Assembly (NCBI GenBank): GCA_015680685.1
Contig: MNCI01000003.1
Coordinates: 82,576 to 107,306 of the forward strand
Source of the DNA: Gnetum montanum
Taxonomy: Eukaryota; Streptophyta; Gnetopsida; Gnetales; Gnetaceae
Length of the DNA stretch: 24,731 bases
Reading direction: 5' to 3'
In this document: positions 1 to 8,624 of the stretch, piece by piece
Position numbering within the stretch: position 1 is the first letter of the stretch
Layout: each line of letters starts with the position of its first letter
Program-made: the position numbers and the translations under genes
Notes under the pieces: generated by a model
The model's database searches: none
What the model saw: only the letters and a program-made list of their open reading frames with translations
Told to the model about the DNA's origin: nothing

Positions 1-489
1 GTTGACTTCCCGTCGCTGCCCATAGCCGCAACTTCGCCTCCAGTCTCTTTTGCTGCTGCTACACACCAAGCAAAGGTTGCCGAGAACTACACCTGCTGCT
101 GTAACAGTACAGTTCAGCTTTGACATTTTGGGAAAAAGTCTCTCAAAGGGTGGTGGCCGCTACTGTTCATCTGAGGGCTGTACAAGACATTAGTTGGCTA
201 GGTTCCGCTTCCACAGCACAGCAGCAGTAGCAGCAACAACGAGACATGAAATTTAGCTTTGAATTATTTATTTTGCAAATTGCACAAACTATTCTAAGTT
301 CCAAACATTAAATTAAGTTGAAGTATTTCAATATTAAATTAAATCTAAACTTTTATCTTGATATTTCATTTAAAATATTGTTATTATTGTTTGTCACATT
401 GCCCTTTCCAGCTGAGACTATTCCCGGGTTTCTGTACCCATACGGGAGGCGCCCTAGGCGATAATCTCTTAAAACGAGTTTTCACAAGT
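1..489. other. Unassigned sequence left of the copia relic
   Basis: I see no supportable gene here. Positions 1-240 are relatively GC-rich with repeated CTGCTG/CAGCAG triplets (about 45-60, 98-105 and 215-240), and are followed by AT-rich DNA to about 400. The stretch should lie downstream of the copia gag on the minus strand, but I could not recognise protease, integrase or reverse transcriptase remains in it. A short open plus-strand stretch at 1-114 could be an exon end, but nothing supports that. Confidence 0.3.
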
Positions 490-935
490 GTTCGCATGTC
501 CAAAATTTACGCATCAACAAGTACATTGAAATTGTCATTTCACCTTATCATGTATTAACAATCTCATGCTTGATTTCTTGAATTTTTGGTCCACTTCCCT
601 AAGTGAATCTCTCCTCTAATTCCACCCACATTCCTCTTGCCCTATCATGATAAACAATGCTATCATGTAGCTCTTCATTCAGTGAATTGAGGATCTAGGA
701 CATTACCATAGAGTTACAGGTGATCTAGCTTTCTTCATCTCGGTCTCCTTTGGCTAATTTCGAAAGTGTGCCATTCACCAAGACAATTTTGTGCTTTGAG
801 ACCAAAGCATTGGTTAACTGCACATTTCCATGTAGAATCGTTAGTCCCCTTGAGTAAGTGTGTGACTAACTAGTCTTGTGGCCTGTCTGAGTTATTGAGA
901 ATGTAGTGTAATGGCTTCTGCCTCTAGACTGCCAT
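490..935 (-). pseudogene. Ty1/copia retrotransposon gag remnant (N-terminal half)
   Basis: Read on the minus strand from an ATG at 935, this is the N-terminal part of a copia-type gag polyprotein, the structural protein of a retrotransposon particle. Visible blocks in order are LVTHLLKGTNDSTWKCAV (about 865-812), then after a frameshift NALVSKHKIVLVNGTLSK (about 808-755), then ILNSLNEELHDSIVYHDR (about 690-637), MWVELEERF and GPKIQEIKHEIVN (about 624-555). This matches the general plan of plant copia gag: a tryptophan motif, then a substitution-tolerant helical region, then MW.DLE.RF...... The frame holds TAG stops near 924, 881, 702 and 606, paired stops near 551, and at least two frameshifts, and the zinc knuckle and pol are not visible. 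The family assignment rests on motif recognition by eye. It is clearly non-functional. Confidence 0.72.
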
Positions 936-1249
936 GATGATAGGCTGGTTTGTGAGCAATCAATCCCTGATACCATATAATTTAGAGAATAGAGAATTCT
1001 TCTTATTGATTGCTGCTAAAATGTACGGAGTAGCATATTTATGCTATTGTGAATAAAACTGAAAACTGAAAGTAAAGAAAAAGGAGGGGGAAAAAGAAAC
1101 TTGATTAAAACATAGCAACAGCCATAACAATGATCTAAAAAATATAAAAAGACTTGATCTTTAGCAGCAAAATAAGGGCATGTCAGTTGTAACAATGTCA
1201 ACAATGTCAAAAATGACGCAATCAAGTGGTTGGTGATGAGATTTGGCTT
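936..1249. other. AT-rich spacer between copia relic and PARP relic
   Basis: The minus-strand reading frame of the second PARP domain stays open across this interval to a stop at 1016. After the block LLPNYIVHKKN (near 1310-1280), however, the residues become hydrophobic and low in complexity, and I see no domain in them. The interval is probably 3' untranslated, intronic or intergenic sequence. Confidence 0.3.
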
Positions 1250-1691
1250 TACAACCATGATCACATATACAAAAGAGAGACTATTTTTCTTATGTACGAT
1301 GTAGTTGGGAAGCAGATGTTTTGGGTTTTTCGTGACAAAGATGTTATCGGATCCACCATGACGGTAATGAAGGCCAAGCTCTCCAATGAGGCCTCGGGAC
1401 AGCAGCAGCGACACCCTGCATGGCACTGTATCCCACTAAGATGTTTGGATCCATTGCTGTGTACACTCCACTTCCATATGCCTTGCCATTCTTCACTTGC
1501 GCTCCATCTTCTCCACCAACCTTGAATCCCTCTTCTATAATTTTCTCTATTGCTTCTTTACCAGTTGCATGGAACACCAGCATTTCTTGCACTTTCTTTC
1601 TTTCATTTTCCATTTCCTTGTTCAATTCCTCCCTTGCTGTCTCAAAGTTCTCTTGGAGCAGTTTGTTCATAATCAGTTCTACCGTCTCCAC
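1250..1691 (-). pseudogene. Second PARP-like catalytic domain (H-Y-I type), 3' exon, frameshifted
   Basis: This is the last recognisable exon of the helicase-PARP relic. It starts at 1691 after a clean acceptor (CAG at 1694-1692), and joining it to the donor at 1891/1890 keeps the frame (…QQYK then VETVELIMNK…). A charged helix rich in E and K leads to MLVFHATG, the PARP motif 1 with its NAD-binding His, and then to AYGSGVYTAMDP, the motif 2 with its Tyr. At about 1415-1425 the frame shifts by one base. The second frame carries GGSDNIFVTKNP and LLPNYIVHKKN, the end of a PARP fold. The position of PARP1 Glu988 is Ile in DNIFV, the pattern of mono-ADP-ribosyltransferases. In the PARP family such domains transfer single ADP-ribose units or are inactive. 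The frameshift could in principle be an assembly error, but the neighbouring exons are also damaged. Confidence 0.68.
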
Positions 1692-1890
1692 CTGATGATG
1701 AAAAAATGATCAAAATAAAGATTACAAACAGGCAACATAAGATCAAAGTGATACAGCACATGATAAATTTATGGTGCCATTTAGGATTAAGTGAAGTTCA
1801 GGGTTGGGAATTCATGATCCATGAAAGTAATGCACAGAATTGAAATGAACCAAAACGAAGAGAGAGGTTGACTGTCACGTATGTGCTCAC
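1692..1890 (-). other. Intron with intact GT-AG sites between the two PARP domains
   Basis: On the minus strand the upstream exon ends ACAATACAAG at 1891 and is followed by GTGAGC. The downstream exon begins GTGGAGACGG at 1691 and is preceded by a T-rich tract and CAG. Removing 199 bases joins two reading frames in phase. This is direct evidence that the two PARP domains belong to one ancestral transcription unit rather than to two neighbouring genes. Confidence 0.65.
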
Positions 1891-3166
1891 CTTGTATTGT
1901 TGTCTGCTTGACATTCTGAAGAATTGGGACTCTGCCAACCGGAAATGGCCCTCTTCAGGGCTGCCTCCTAAGAAGGTTGGAGACTTCTCGTACTTGATTC
2001 GAATAAGTTGTCGGAGGAAGAAGAGACGGTTGTGGGATGTAGTTTGCAGGGTGACATTTGAGATTCTTGTAATGAACCACGTACCTGGGAATACCTTGAT
2101 CAGGATTGTAGATTACGAACTCATCAAACTGTGTGCCTCCTCTGTCTTTGTTGTCCCTCTTTGAGAAGATGGAATCGTACTCTTTTTTGTTCAGTCTTTC
2201 CTTGTTCATGTCAGGCATGGCTTCTTGCACTCTGCAGCATCATTGATGCCCATGTTCTTTAAAATTAAGAGTGAGCTGCAAACTACTATTTCTCAAAGTA
2301 AAATTGAATTTATTTTTACCCCCACACATAAGAACTTCAATATTACTTAATCCCAATACAATTCAAAGACTGCAACTCTCGTCAGAGATCGGCCCAGGAG
2401 AACCTCGCACAGCAGAAGCTTGTTGATGCCTTTGGTGTAGATTCCCTGCGCGCTCTTGGAGGCATCTGTGGCAAAGTAGATGCCATGTATAAAATACAAA
2501 ACAATATCAGAACAGAGTCTTCTAAGCCTGACAATTTTCTTTTTTTTAATTTTTTAACCGTGTCAGAAATTGCCCAAGTAAAAGTAAAATCATCGGTAAC
2601 CTGACCGGACATGTTATTGCGATTAGCAGGTGGCAGACTGAAGCCGTTGCTGATGATTCCTGGATGCATTCATCACTGGTTCCATGGAACAGCATCTGCG
2701 AGGGGGCCCTAGGGTTGCGCAAGTCTCTGTTCGCCTGCAGAAACTTAAACTGAAGCGTGGGCGATCGAACCTTCTCGATCTTGGTAACAATAAGCACAAT
2801 CCCGTGCTTCGACTGGATAAATTTCTCCGTGCGATCCTTGACCTGCAAAAACTCGGCAGCACTGTCTCCTTCCGAATCAATTTCCAGGCATTGCCCATCC
2901 TGCAATTCATTGCCCGCCTGCTCCTTGCTAAGCTCCTAAATAGCCTGTTCCAGCTGCTTCAGTTTTTCTGCAATTTCCTCTCTTTCAATCTTCCGTTGCT
3001 GTTTGAGCTTCTCCTGCTGGATTTTGAGGCAGAATTTGCAAGGGTTGGATTTGCAGTCCTGGCAGCATTGTGCGCTTGGTTTCTCCTTCATTGGAGCAGC
3101 TTGTGCGCTTGGTTTCAGGGTGGGAATGGCACCACCAATAGGAAGAAGTAGCCATGCAAGAAGCAA
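1891..3166 (-). pseudogene. Cys-rich/coiled-coil linker plus first PARP catalytic domain (H-Y-E triad)
   Basis: Minus-strand exons at about 3166-2601, 2484-2377 and 2230-1891. The first contains a Cys-rich piece (CCQDCKSNPCKFC, about 3067-3029), a Lys/Glu coiled coil, and then the PARP start IVTKIEKVRSPTLQFKFLQA and LFHGTSDE (about 2690-2665). After a one-base frameshift it continues as IISNGFSLPPANRNN. The second exon reads GIYFATDASKSAQGIYTKG…LLLCEVLLGRSL. The third reads FDEFVIYNPDQGIPRYVVHY. His (LFHGT), Tyr (GIYFA) and Glu (DEFVIY) match the H-Y-E triad of PARP1 and tankyrase-type polymerases, so the ancestor was probably catalytically competent. Breaks seen: TAG at 2938-2936 between LEQAI and ELSKEQ in one continuous frame; the frameshift near 2655; AT instead of AG at the acceptor before 2484; no in-phase donor/acceptor pair at 2377/2230; and a frame change between about 2060 and 1990. 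Confidence 0.75.
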
Positions 3167-3177
3167 CTCTGTTTCTA

Positions 3178-4079
3178 TCAGCTGAAATTTGATCGCAGAT
3201 ACGGATAAATGAGTGTCAGCATCGGCAGGAACTCAGTCTCTTGAACGGTATTTGCTTGTGCTCAATCAATCTCTCGAACATGGACAGCCCAAAATCATGG
3301 CTGCAAGCCCACCAAATTTCATGGTAAAAAACTTTTAAAAAATTATTACATTATGTATATTTTTTTAAGTTCAAACATGATTATTAGTCAAACAATATAT
3401 ATATGTACCAATGTTTAAGGTCGTAGCAATTGGCCTGCGGTGAGAGCTCATACCGGTCGCCGAACATAACCAGATGCTGGATTTCTGGCTGCAACACAGC
3501 AGGGAGTTGAGCCTCCAACATCTCAGAAGCCTCCTCTACCAACACCACTTTTGATTTCAGTCTCCTTAGCAGTTCATGATGCTTAGCAGCACCCTGAATT
3601 CAAATTCATGAACTTTTTAAAACCATTTGTTAATGACTTATTATTGTTATTTCTGTAAATGTCTCTGTTAAACGTTGGATAATTTTTACAAATCGTGAAC
3701 TTTTTCAAACCAAACAATTATGCATCAACATTCAGCCTTAACACATCTGCATTGCAAGTCAAGGTTGCTGATATGATCTATCCTTTTTTCTTTTCAACTG
3801 GTAATGAAATCCTGCAGAGGAGGATACCAATATTGTTTGAAGTAATTTAGAGGCAAAACAGTACAGTGCTTAACGGTAGTTGTCACGGCTACCATTTTGG
3901 TATTCTTGAGAAACTCCAACTGCTTATGAACATGCTCTTCACTTGATCATTGGCAGCCTTCATCGTACGTGGCTTTTGAATCCTCGATATTCCGAATGCA
4001 TTTCTGGTACCAGAAGTGCACGGCATTGCGGGTTCAAATCCCACGGGTTCGCCTGAAGAAGCCAGTGACCTTCATCCGG
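3178..4079 (-). pseudogene. ZNFX1-type superfamily 1 RNA helicase core, partial
   Basis: Minus-strand exons at 4079-3875, 3593-3409 and 3300 to about 3178. The first reads EGHWLLQANPWDLNPQC, then in a shifted frame HFWYQKCIRNIEDSKATYDE, a TGA at 3949-3947, and TKMVAVTTT (motif Ia/Ib region). The second reads GAAKHHELLRRL, then VVLVEEASEMLEAQLPA (motif II, VEEA in place of DEAA), then HLVMFGDRYELSPQ (motif III, the GDH.QL.P type). The third reads DFGLSMFERLIEHKQIPFKRL and, after a small deletion with frameshift, TEFLPMLTLIYPYL. The order and wording fit the UPF1-like helicases of the ZNFX1 (NFX1-type zinc finger) group, which act in RNA surveillance and small-RNA or antiviral pathways in animals. 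Introns 3594-3874 (GTTAAG…CAG) and 3301-3408 (GTACAT…CAG) splice in phase. Missing: the P-loop motif I upstream, the motif IV RRMR-like segment, motifs V-VI, and the NFX1 zinc fingers. The gene is a relic. Confidence 0.72.
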
Positions 4080-4681
4080 CTGCATCTCAGAAAACCAAAA
4101 CAAATTATTCACACACCCCATTCATTCTCAGCTAAGGCCAAATCTTATATCACTTTAGAGTTATCATTCCCTCGCAAACTTCATTCAACGTCACCAAACC
4201 AACATACCTCTTCTTTATCTTGTCTTCTCATCGTCTATCCATCCAAAAGCATTTCTACATTTGCTTCTGTTTTTGGGATAATAAAATCACCCAAAACTGT
4301 CTGCAATCAGTTGTTCATTGCCATACTGCTGTTAGTTACATCGTTTCAATTCCTCTGTCATGATTGACCATACCAATGTTTTCTTCAATTTCAAGTTCTC
4401 AATGGTAAACGTAAGTGTAACTATTGTTATGTGTTTTCCGACCTTAGAGCTCATCCTTTTTATTGACTGATATGTTCTATTTAGTGATGTTCATAAATTA
4501 AATTAACAAAACAGTGCTGGCAAGTAAAGCATGTTTCAACTTTGTAGAGGTAGGAGCAAAATTATTTAGTTTACCGGAAAGTTGGAGCATGCTGCTGTAA
4601 CAGATCTGTAGCAATCGGTATTGGAACGGCAAACAAAATGGGAATCCTCGAGCTAGGACTTCTTCTCAACTTTCCCCTAAA
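4080..4681. other. Intron-like or intergenic stretch upstream of the helicase exon
   Basis: On the minus strand the segment just before 4079 ends in an acceptor (GATGCAG), so at least part of this stretch was probably an intron. At 4560-4680 the minus strand has a short open segment (PILFAVPIPIATDLLQQHAP) that might be another exon remnant. I could not find a Walker A (GxxGTGKT) motif, so the helicase 5' half is either beyond recognition or lost. Confidence 0.35.
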
Positions 4682-4873
4682 TCAATTCATCATCCATTGA
4701 ATACTCCTCGTCTGACTCGACTTTAGAAGCATCTTTATCAGTGTTTGTAGTTGGAGCATATTTTGCAGTGTTTGCTGAGAGAATGTTATGAAAAGCAATG
4801 TTTGCAGATGGATCCTACCAAGCAGTAGGTTCAGCAGAGCAGAGCTCCTGGAAACTATATGAAACACCACCAA
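4682..4873 (-). pseudogene. Possible exon remnant with an acidic tail, unidentified
   Basis: One minus-strand frame across this interval reads as protein-like sequence: NILSANTAKYAPTTNTDKDA followed by SKVESDEEYSMDDELI, with a TAG at about 4822-4820 and another TAG directly after the last codon near 4680. The acidic stretch looks like a flexible linker. It lies upstream of the helicase relic on the same strand and could be one of its N-terminal exons, but I recognise no family. Confidence is low because the frame is short and interrupted. Confidence 0.3.
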
Positions 4874-5830
4874 ATTTGTCTAAGTATCAACATGAGGCAA
4901 ATTTTTTCTAAGTGTTGGGACTACGCTCTCCACTACCCCATAGCTTAGTTAGCTAGGAGAGCATAGTCGGCTCCAAAGACTGATTTTTTGCAATTTTGCC
5001 TAAGTGTCATCGTAAGGCAAAAAGCTGCAAATTTTCTTTAAGTGTTGGGACTACACTCTCCACTGCACTGAAGCATAGTCAACTCAGTAGAGAGCATAGT
5101 CAACATCAAAGGCCAATTTACAAATTTTTCTAAGTGTCAGGCCAACAACTGTATATTTTTCTAAGTGTAGAGACTACGCTCTCCAGTGCCCTAGAGCATA
5201 GTCTAGTGTAGTTAGCATGAAAGAACCAATTTGGCAAAAATATTTCTAAGTGTTGAGACTACACTCTCCATCAAATTGAAGTGTAGTTAAGCATAGTCAA
5301 CTGAAAACTAGATTTTGCAAAAAAATTTCAAGTGCTGGAACTATGCTCAACCCAAGTTGGGAGTGTAGTCAGCCTCCCATGGAGAGCATAGTTAGCACAT
5401 AGTCACTTTTCTACAAAATTTTTCTAAGTGTTGGACTACGCTCTCCCCCACTCTAGAGTGTAGTCAAGCGTAGTCAAGCATAACAGCATCCAATGGCCTT
5501 CACAATGCAACACTAGCACTCAACTCAGCTCTAACACACCTACAATAAGCGTAGTTAGCAAAAATGCATATTTGTTGTGCTCTCTTTTGTCCCCAAATTG
5601 TAACTACGCTCAACCCCACTTGAGACAATGGAGAGTGTAGTCCCAAAGCGTAGTGTCCAAAGTTGTAGCATTTTTTCAAGTACATTGCGATCCTTTTCGA
5701 CTCACTAACATGCAGTTGACAACGCAGTTACAGTCTGGCAATCTCGCAGAGTCCATTGGTGCACACTAGAGCATAACACTCCTTGCATCAGTGGAGAGCG
5801 TAGTTGGGTGCAACATAGTCCCAATTGTCT
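4870..5830. repeat. Degenerate tandem array of hairpin-forming units (ACTACGCTCTCC family)
   Basis: At least seven related units follow one another. Each typically opens with TTTCTAAGTGTTGGGACTAC and continues as GACTACGCTCTCC, with copies starting near 4919, 5049, 5172, 5257, 5337, 5434 and 5602, so spacing varies from about 80 to 170 bases. In most units the reverse complement follows within a few tens of bases as a GGAGAGCATAGTC-like word. The first unit pairs 4919-4931 with 4956-4968 at 12 of 13 positions. A second sub-motif (CTAAGTGTCATCGTAAGGCA-like) alternates in the first units. Outlying half-units occur near 5792 and 6188. Both orientations are transition-rich variants (CG/CA/TG), consistent with methylation decay. 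There is no coding sequence. Confidence 0.7.
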
Positions 5831-6339
5831 CACTACCACATGGTGACCAATGTGCATTTCACGAGAACCTTAGGCCTATAAATACAATAGCTCTCGATGT
5901 TTTAAGGGTTGCCAAAAATTTTGAGATCGGCAAGCTTGAAGGTTGGCACTCTTGGCATTTGGGCATTTTTGAAGCGCATTTGGCATTTTTGGTAAGACAA
6001 GGCATTTTCAAACCATAGCAAATCACAGAAGACCACTGCAGTCCACTGCATATGACAATGGCCAACCCAGTAGGCACAAACACTATGGCCAAATGTCAGT
6101 CTTCCTGGCCAAACACCCCTGAGACTATGACCACACTGTCCACTATGTCTGCCATATACCTGCGTACCTTCTCACCCCTTCTAAGGTTAACTATGCTCAA
6201 CCCCATTTGGAGTGGTGTCGCTTTCTCTCTCACTTTCTCCTCTCTACATTTTTCAGCATTTTCACAAGCATTTTTGGCATTTTACTTGTATTTTTTGTTG
6301 TTTTAACGCACCACCGCACATTGACACCCTCATTTTGCA
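5831..6339. other. Spacer with scattered GGCATTTTT-like words, no gene
   Basis: I find no supportable gene. Positions 5950-6010 and 6255-6290 contain repeated GGCATTT/GCATTTTT words, and 6188-6215 holds a stray half-unit of the hairpin array. The short open frames on both strands here look accidental. Confidence 0.3.
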
Positions 6340-7013
6340 CTAAAAACCTTGACTACACTCGCCCCTACTAACACCTACTTTAGTATCATTTGGCATTACA
6401 TTTGGTAAGTCCTTATTCAGTTGACAAGACTGTTCTAGGAACATAGCCTCCACCTCTAGTAGGCCCTCACATAGACTTAAGGTTAAAGTTGTGCACCTAT
6501 GAACCTCTCTGTGTTCCATTTTAGGCGCCGACATTTTCAATTGCTACACTATACCCAAAGAAAAATAATCCTCAACCATATCAAAGAATTTCTTCTCGAG
6601 CATCCATGCTTCAATGCACTTGAACAAAGTAATATAGAATTTTGGAACTGCAAAACTTGTCTCTATTTCTGATCCCCTAATGATGTGCTTGATGGTCAAA
6701 TGGGGAGGTAGAAACTATAAAATCTATCTACCTAGTCTTGTGCCCACCAAGAATTTGCAAATCTAGGCAACCGACATTACCTCCACAAGAGTCTCCAGAC
6801 TAAAAACATTGCTAATTTCCAAAGCTTCCAAGGCCTGTTCCATATTTGCCTATAGATCACTCCTTGAAAACATTTTCCTGGAATTATTCATTGTGTTCTA
6901 GAGATTATGGGGCTCTAGCTTAGGTTCCTTGCATCTTCCTCCTATCCTCACCAGATTCTTATAGAAATCCAAGTAGGATAGCAGAAAATGGTCTAGGGCT
7001 AGTTTTGTAGTTT
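6340..7013 (-). pseudogene. Unidentified decayed reading frame (about 220 codons)
   Basis: The minus strand reads as a plausible protein split over two frames. The first frame, about 7010-6730, gives LALDHFLLSYLDFYKNLVRI, CKEPKLEPHNL and MEQALEALEISNVFSLETLV, interrupted by TAG codons. The second, about 6720-6340, gives IIRGSEIETSFAVPKFYITL and FKCIEAWMLEKKFFDMVEDY, then a TAG near 6552, then VEAMFLEQSCQLNKDLPNVM. The composition is that of a soluble helical protein, and the two frames abut where one indel would join them. I do not recognise the family. It carries no zinc knuckle, and nothing typical of a reverse transcriptase or integrase. It may be a further transposon ORF or a host-gene relic. 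Confidence 0.45.
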
Positions 7014-8624
7014 ATGACTAGTATGGGACCTTGTAGTTAATTTCTCTTATAATGTAACTACACCAAGCTTATTTAACCCCTTTTAATTTTTTTCACACTA
7101 TCATCACAATACTTTAAAAACATTGTTGTAACTTCAACACTCAACGTAAGTTATCTTTGCAATATTCTGTAATACTTTAAATATTTTGTTTCAATATTTA
7201 ATGTAGTTTTAGTTAAATGGTTGCTTGGCTATATGTGATAGATACATAATGTTTCTTCAAGATGCTTAGAATGTTATTTACTAAATTTGATCAAGTCTAT
7301 CTATTTGCATAAATATTGAATTTAAAAAGGCTTTTCCAATAGAGCATCTATGAAAAAAATCTACAATTAACTTTTCTTTACAAGTTAGCATAGAAGTCTC
7401 ATTTTGTTCAACAATGCATAAAACATTAGGTTATTTATGTTACTATCTACTTCTAATGCTATTTATTTTAGTACTAGAAATTTAACACACTACTTTTTCT
7501 ATAGTTTTTTATCTAAAACAATTTTGCAAACATGAAAGTTACTTGATTACTACTCATTCCTTATTTTATGAGAAAAATGTCATTCCATTGTGTTCGAGCA
7601 AATTTCGTTTATAGCCTGTAACTTTGTAGTGATCAAATTTATGAAACTTGATCTTTATTCTTTAATATATGAACTTTTTCTTAAATATATTATTCTTTTT
7701 TAGCACTAAATATTCAAAATTTCAAAGAAGTCTTTATTGAAATTTCTAGTTAAATCACTATTCCTAAAATTGATTTTTATGTGTTAACAAAATAATGTTT
7801 CTTGTATAATAGATTTCAATTTCAAACTTTATTTATGCAATATGTTTAAGTTTAATATTTAAAATCATGCTTAAAATGTTTTAAAGAATTATGTGTATGT
7901 GTGTGTATTCATGACAAATAAAAAGAAAATGTAAAAGGAATAAAATAAAATAAAATTTCAAAGTAAAGATGGATGTATTGAAACCTTGGAATAATTGTAA
8001 CATAGGTACACACCAAGATATATGGTCCAATTAGAACTTTATAATTCACCCATGACTTAGAGCTTTCAAATCAAAAATCTTACCACTAGGCTAACACTTT
8101 ATTATTTGAAAGAGAAAATAAAATTATGCCCTTTGTAGAAAAAGACATCTAACCCTTCAAAATAAGAGATTTTAACTTAAAACATACTATTGTTCATTCT
8201 TCACATGTATAATTCTTTAACATTTATCATTTTTCTCTATAAAATTGAAATTAAAAATGAATTTTTATTTGCATCCACTAAGACATTTTATATATAGCTA
8301 CCTTGTTATAACTTTATTCCAATCACTACCCCTACCTTTGTTATCCTTCCTTCCCCTTGTAGCTAAAGTAAAAACTTCAAACATGGGCAACTCCTATAGT
8401 GTAACAAGCAATGTTTACATGGCCCAAGAATGAATTAAATGCTTGATGATTACTAGTGATTCATGCTTTATGTAGTCAAGTTAAAACTTACAATACCAAC
8501 TAAGTTTTGGTTTTTGAAATTAGCTTACCCTCAAAGGGGGTTGTAGTCCTTTATCCCAACCATTGTATCATATGCAATTTAAATTAGGATAAGATTTTTG
8601 AGATTAGCTTTTCCTCAAAGATTT
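7014..8624. other. AT-rich intergenic DNA, no gene seen
   Basis: Very AT-rich sequence with frequent short stops on both strands and no recognisable domain. There is a short GT-rich run near 7890-7910. Just before element A there is an imperfect direct repeat of about 28 bases (8509-8536 and 8593-8620, core GATTAGCTT…CCTCAAAG in the second copy). I see no promoter or RNA gene I could defend. Confidence 0.4.

Noticed and set aside
2485-2600. U12-type or other non-canonical intron to explain the AT acceptor
   Set aside because: The donor is an ordinary GT, and U12 AT-AC introns would end in AC. With several other lesions nearby a mutated AG is simpler.
2684-3151. Open plus-strand frame of 155 codons, Leu/Phe-rich
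   Set aside because: It is the antisense shadow of the Lys/Glu-rich coiled coil and PARP start on the minus strand, which has clear family motifs.
4018-4052. tRNA-like T-arm (GGGTTCAAATCCCAC) on the plus strand
   Set aside because: The five-base stem has a mismatch, no matching acceptor or anticodon arms lie upstream, and the minus strand is the helicase exon coding for PWDLNPQ, which explains the words.
3969-4367. Open plus-strand frame of 132 codons
   Set aside because: It overlaps the antisense of the first helicase exon and then an intron-like region. The composition is nondescript and no domain is visible.
7014-8624. Small open frame at 8245-8433 and others in the AT-rich stretch
   Set aside because: Short, low-complexity translations with no motif and no splice or promoter context. 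Expected by chance in such AT-rich DNA.
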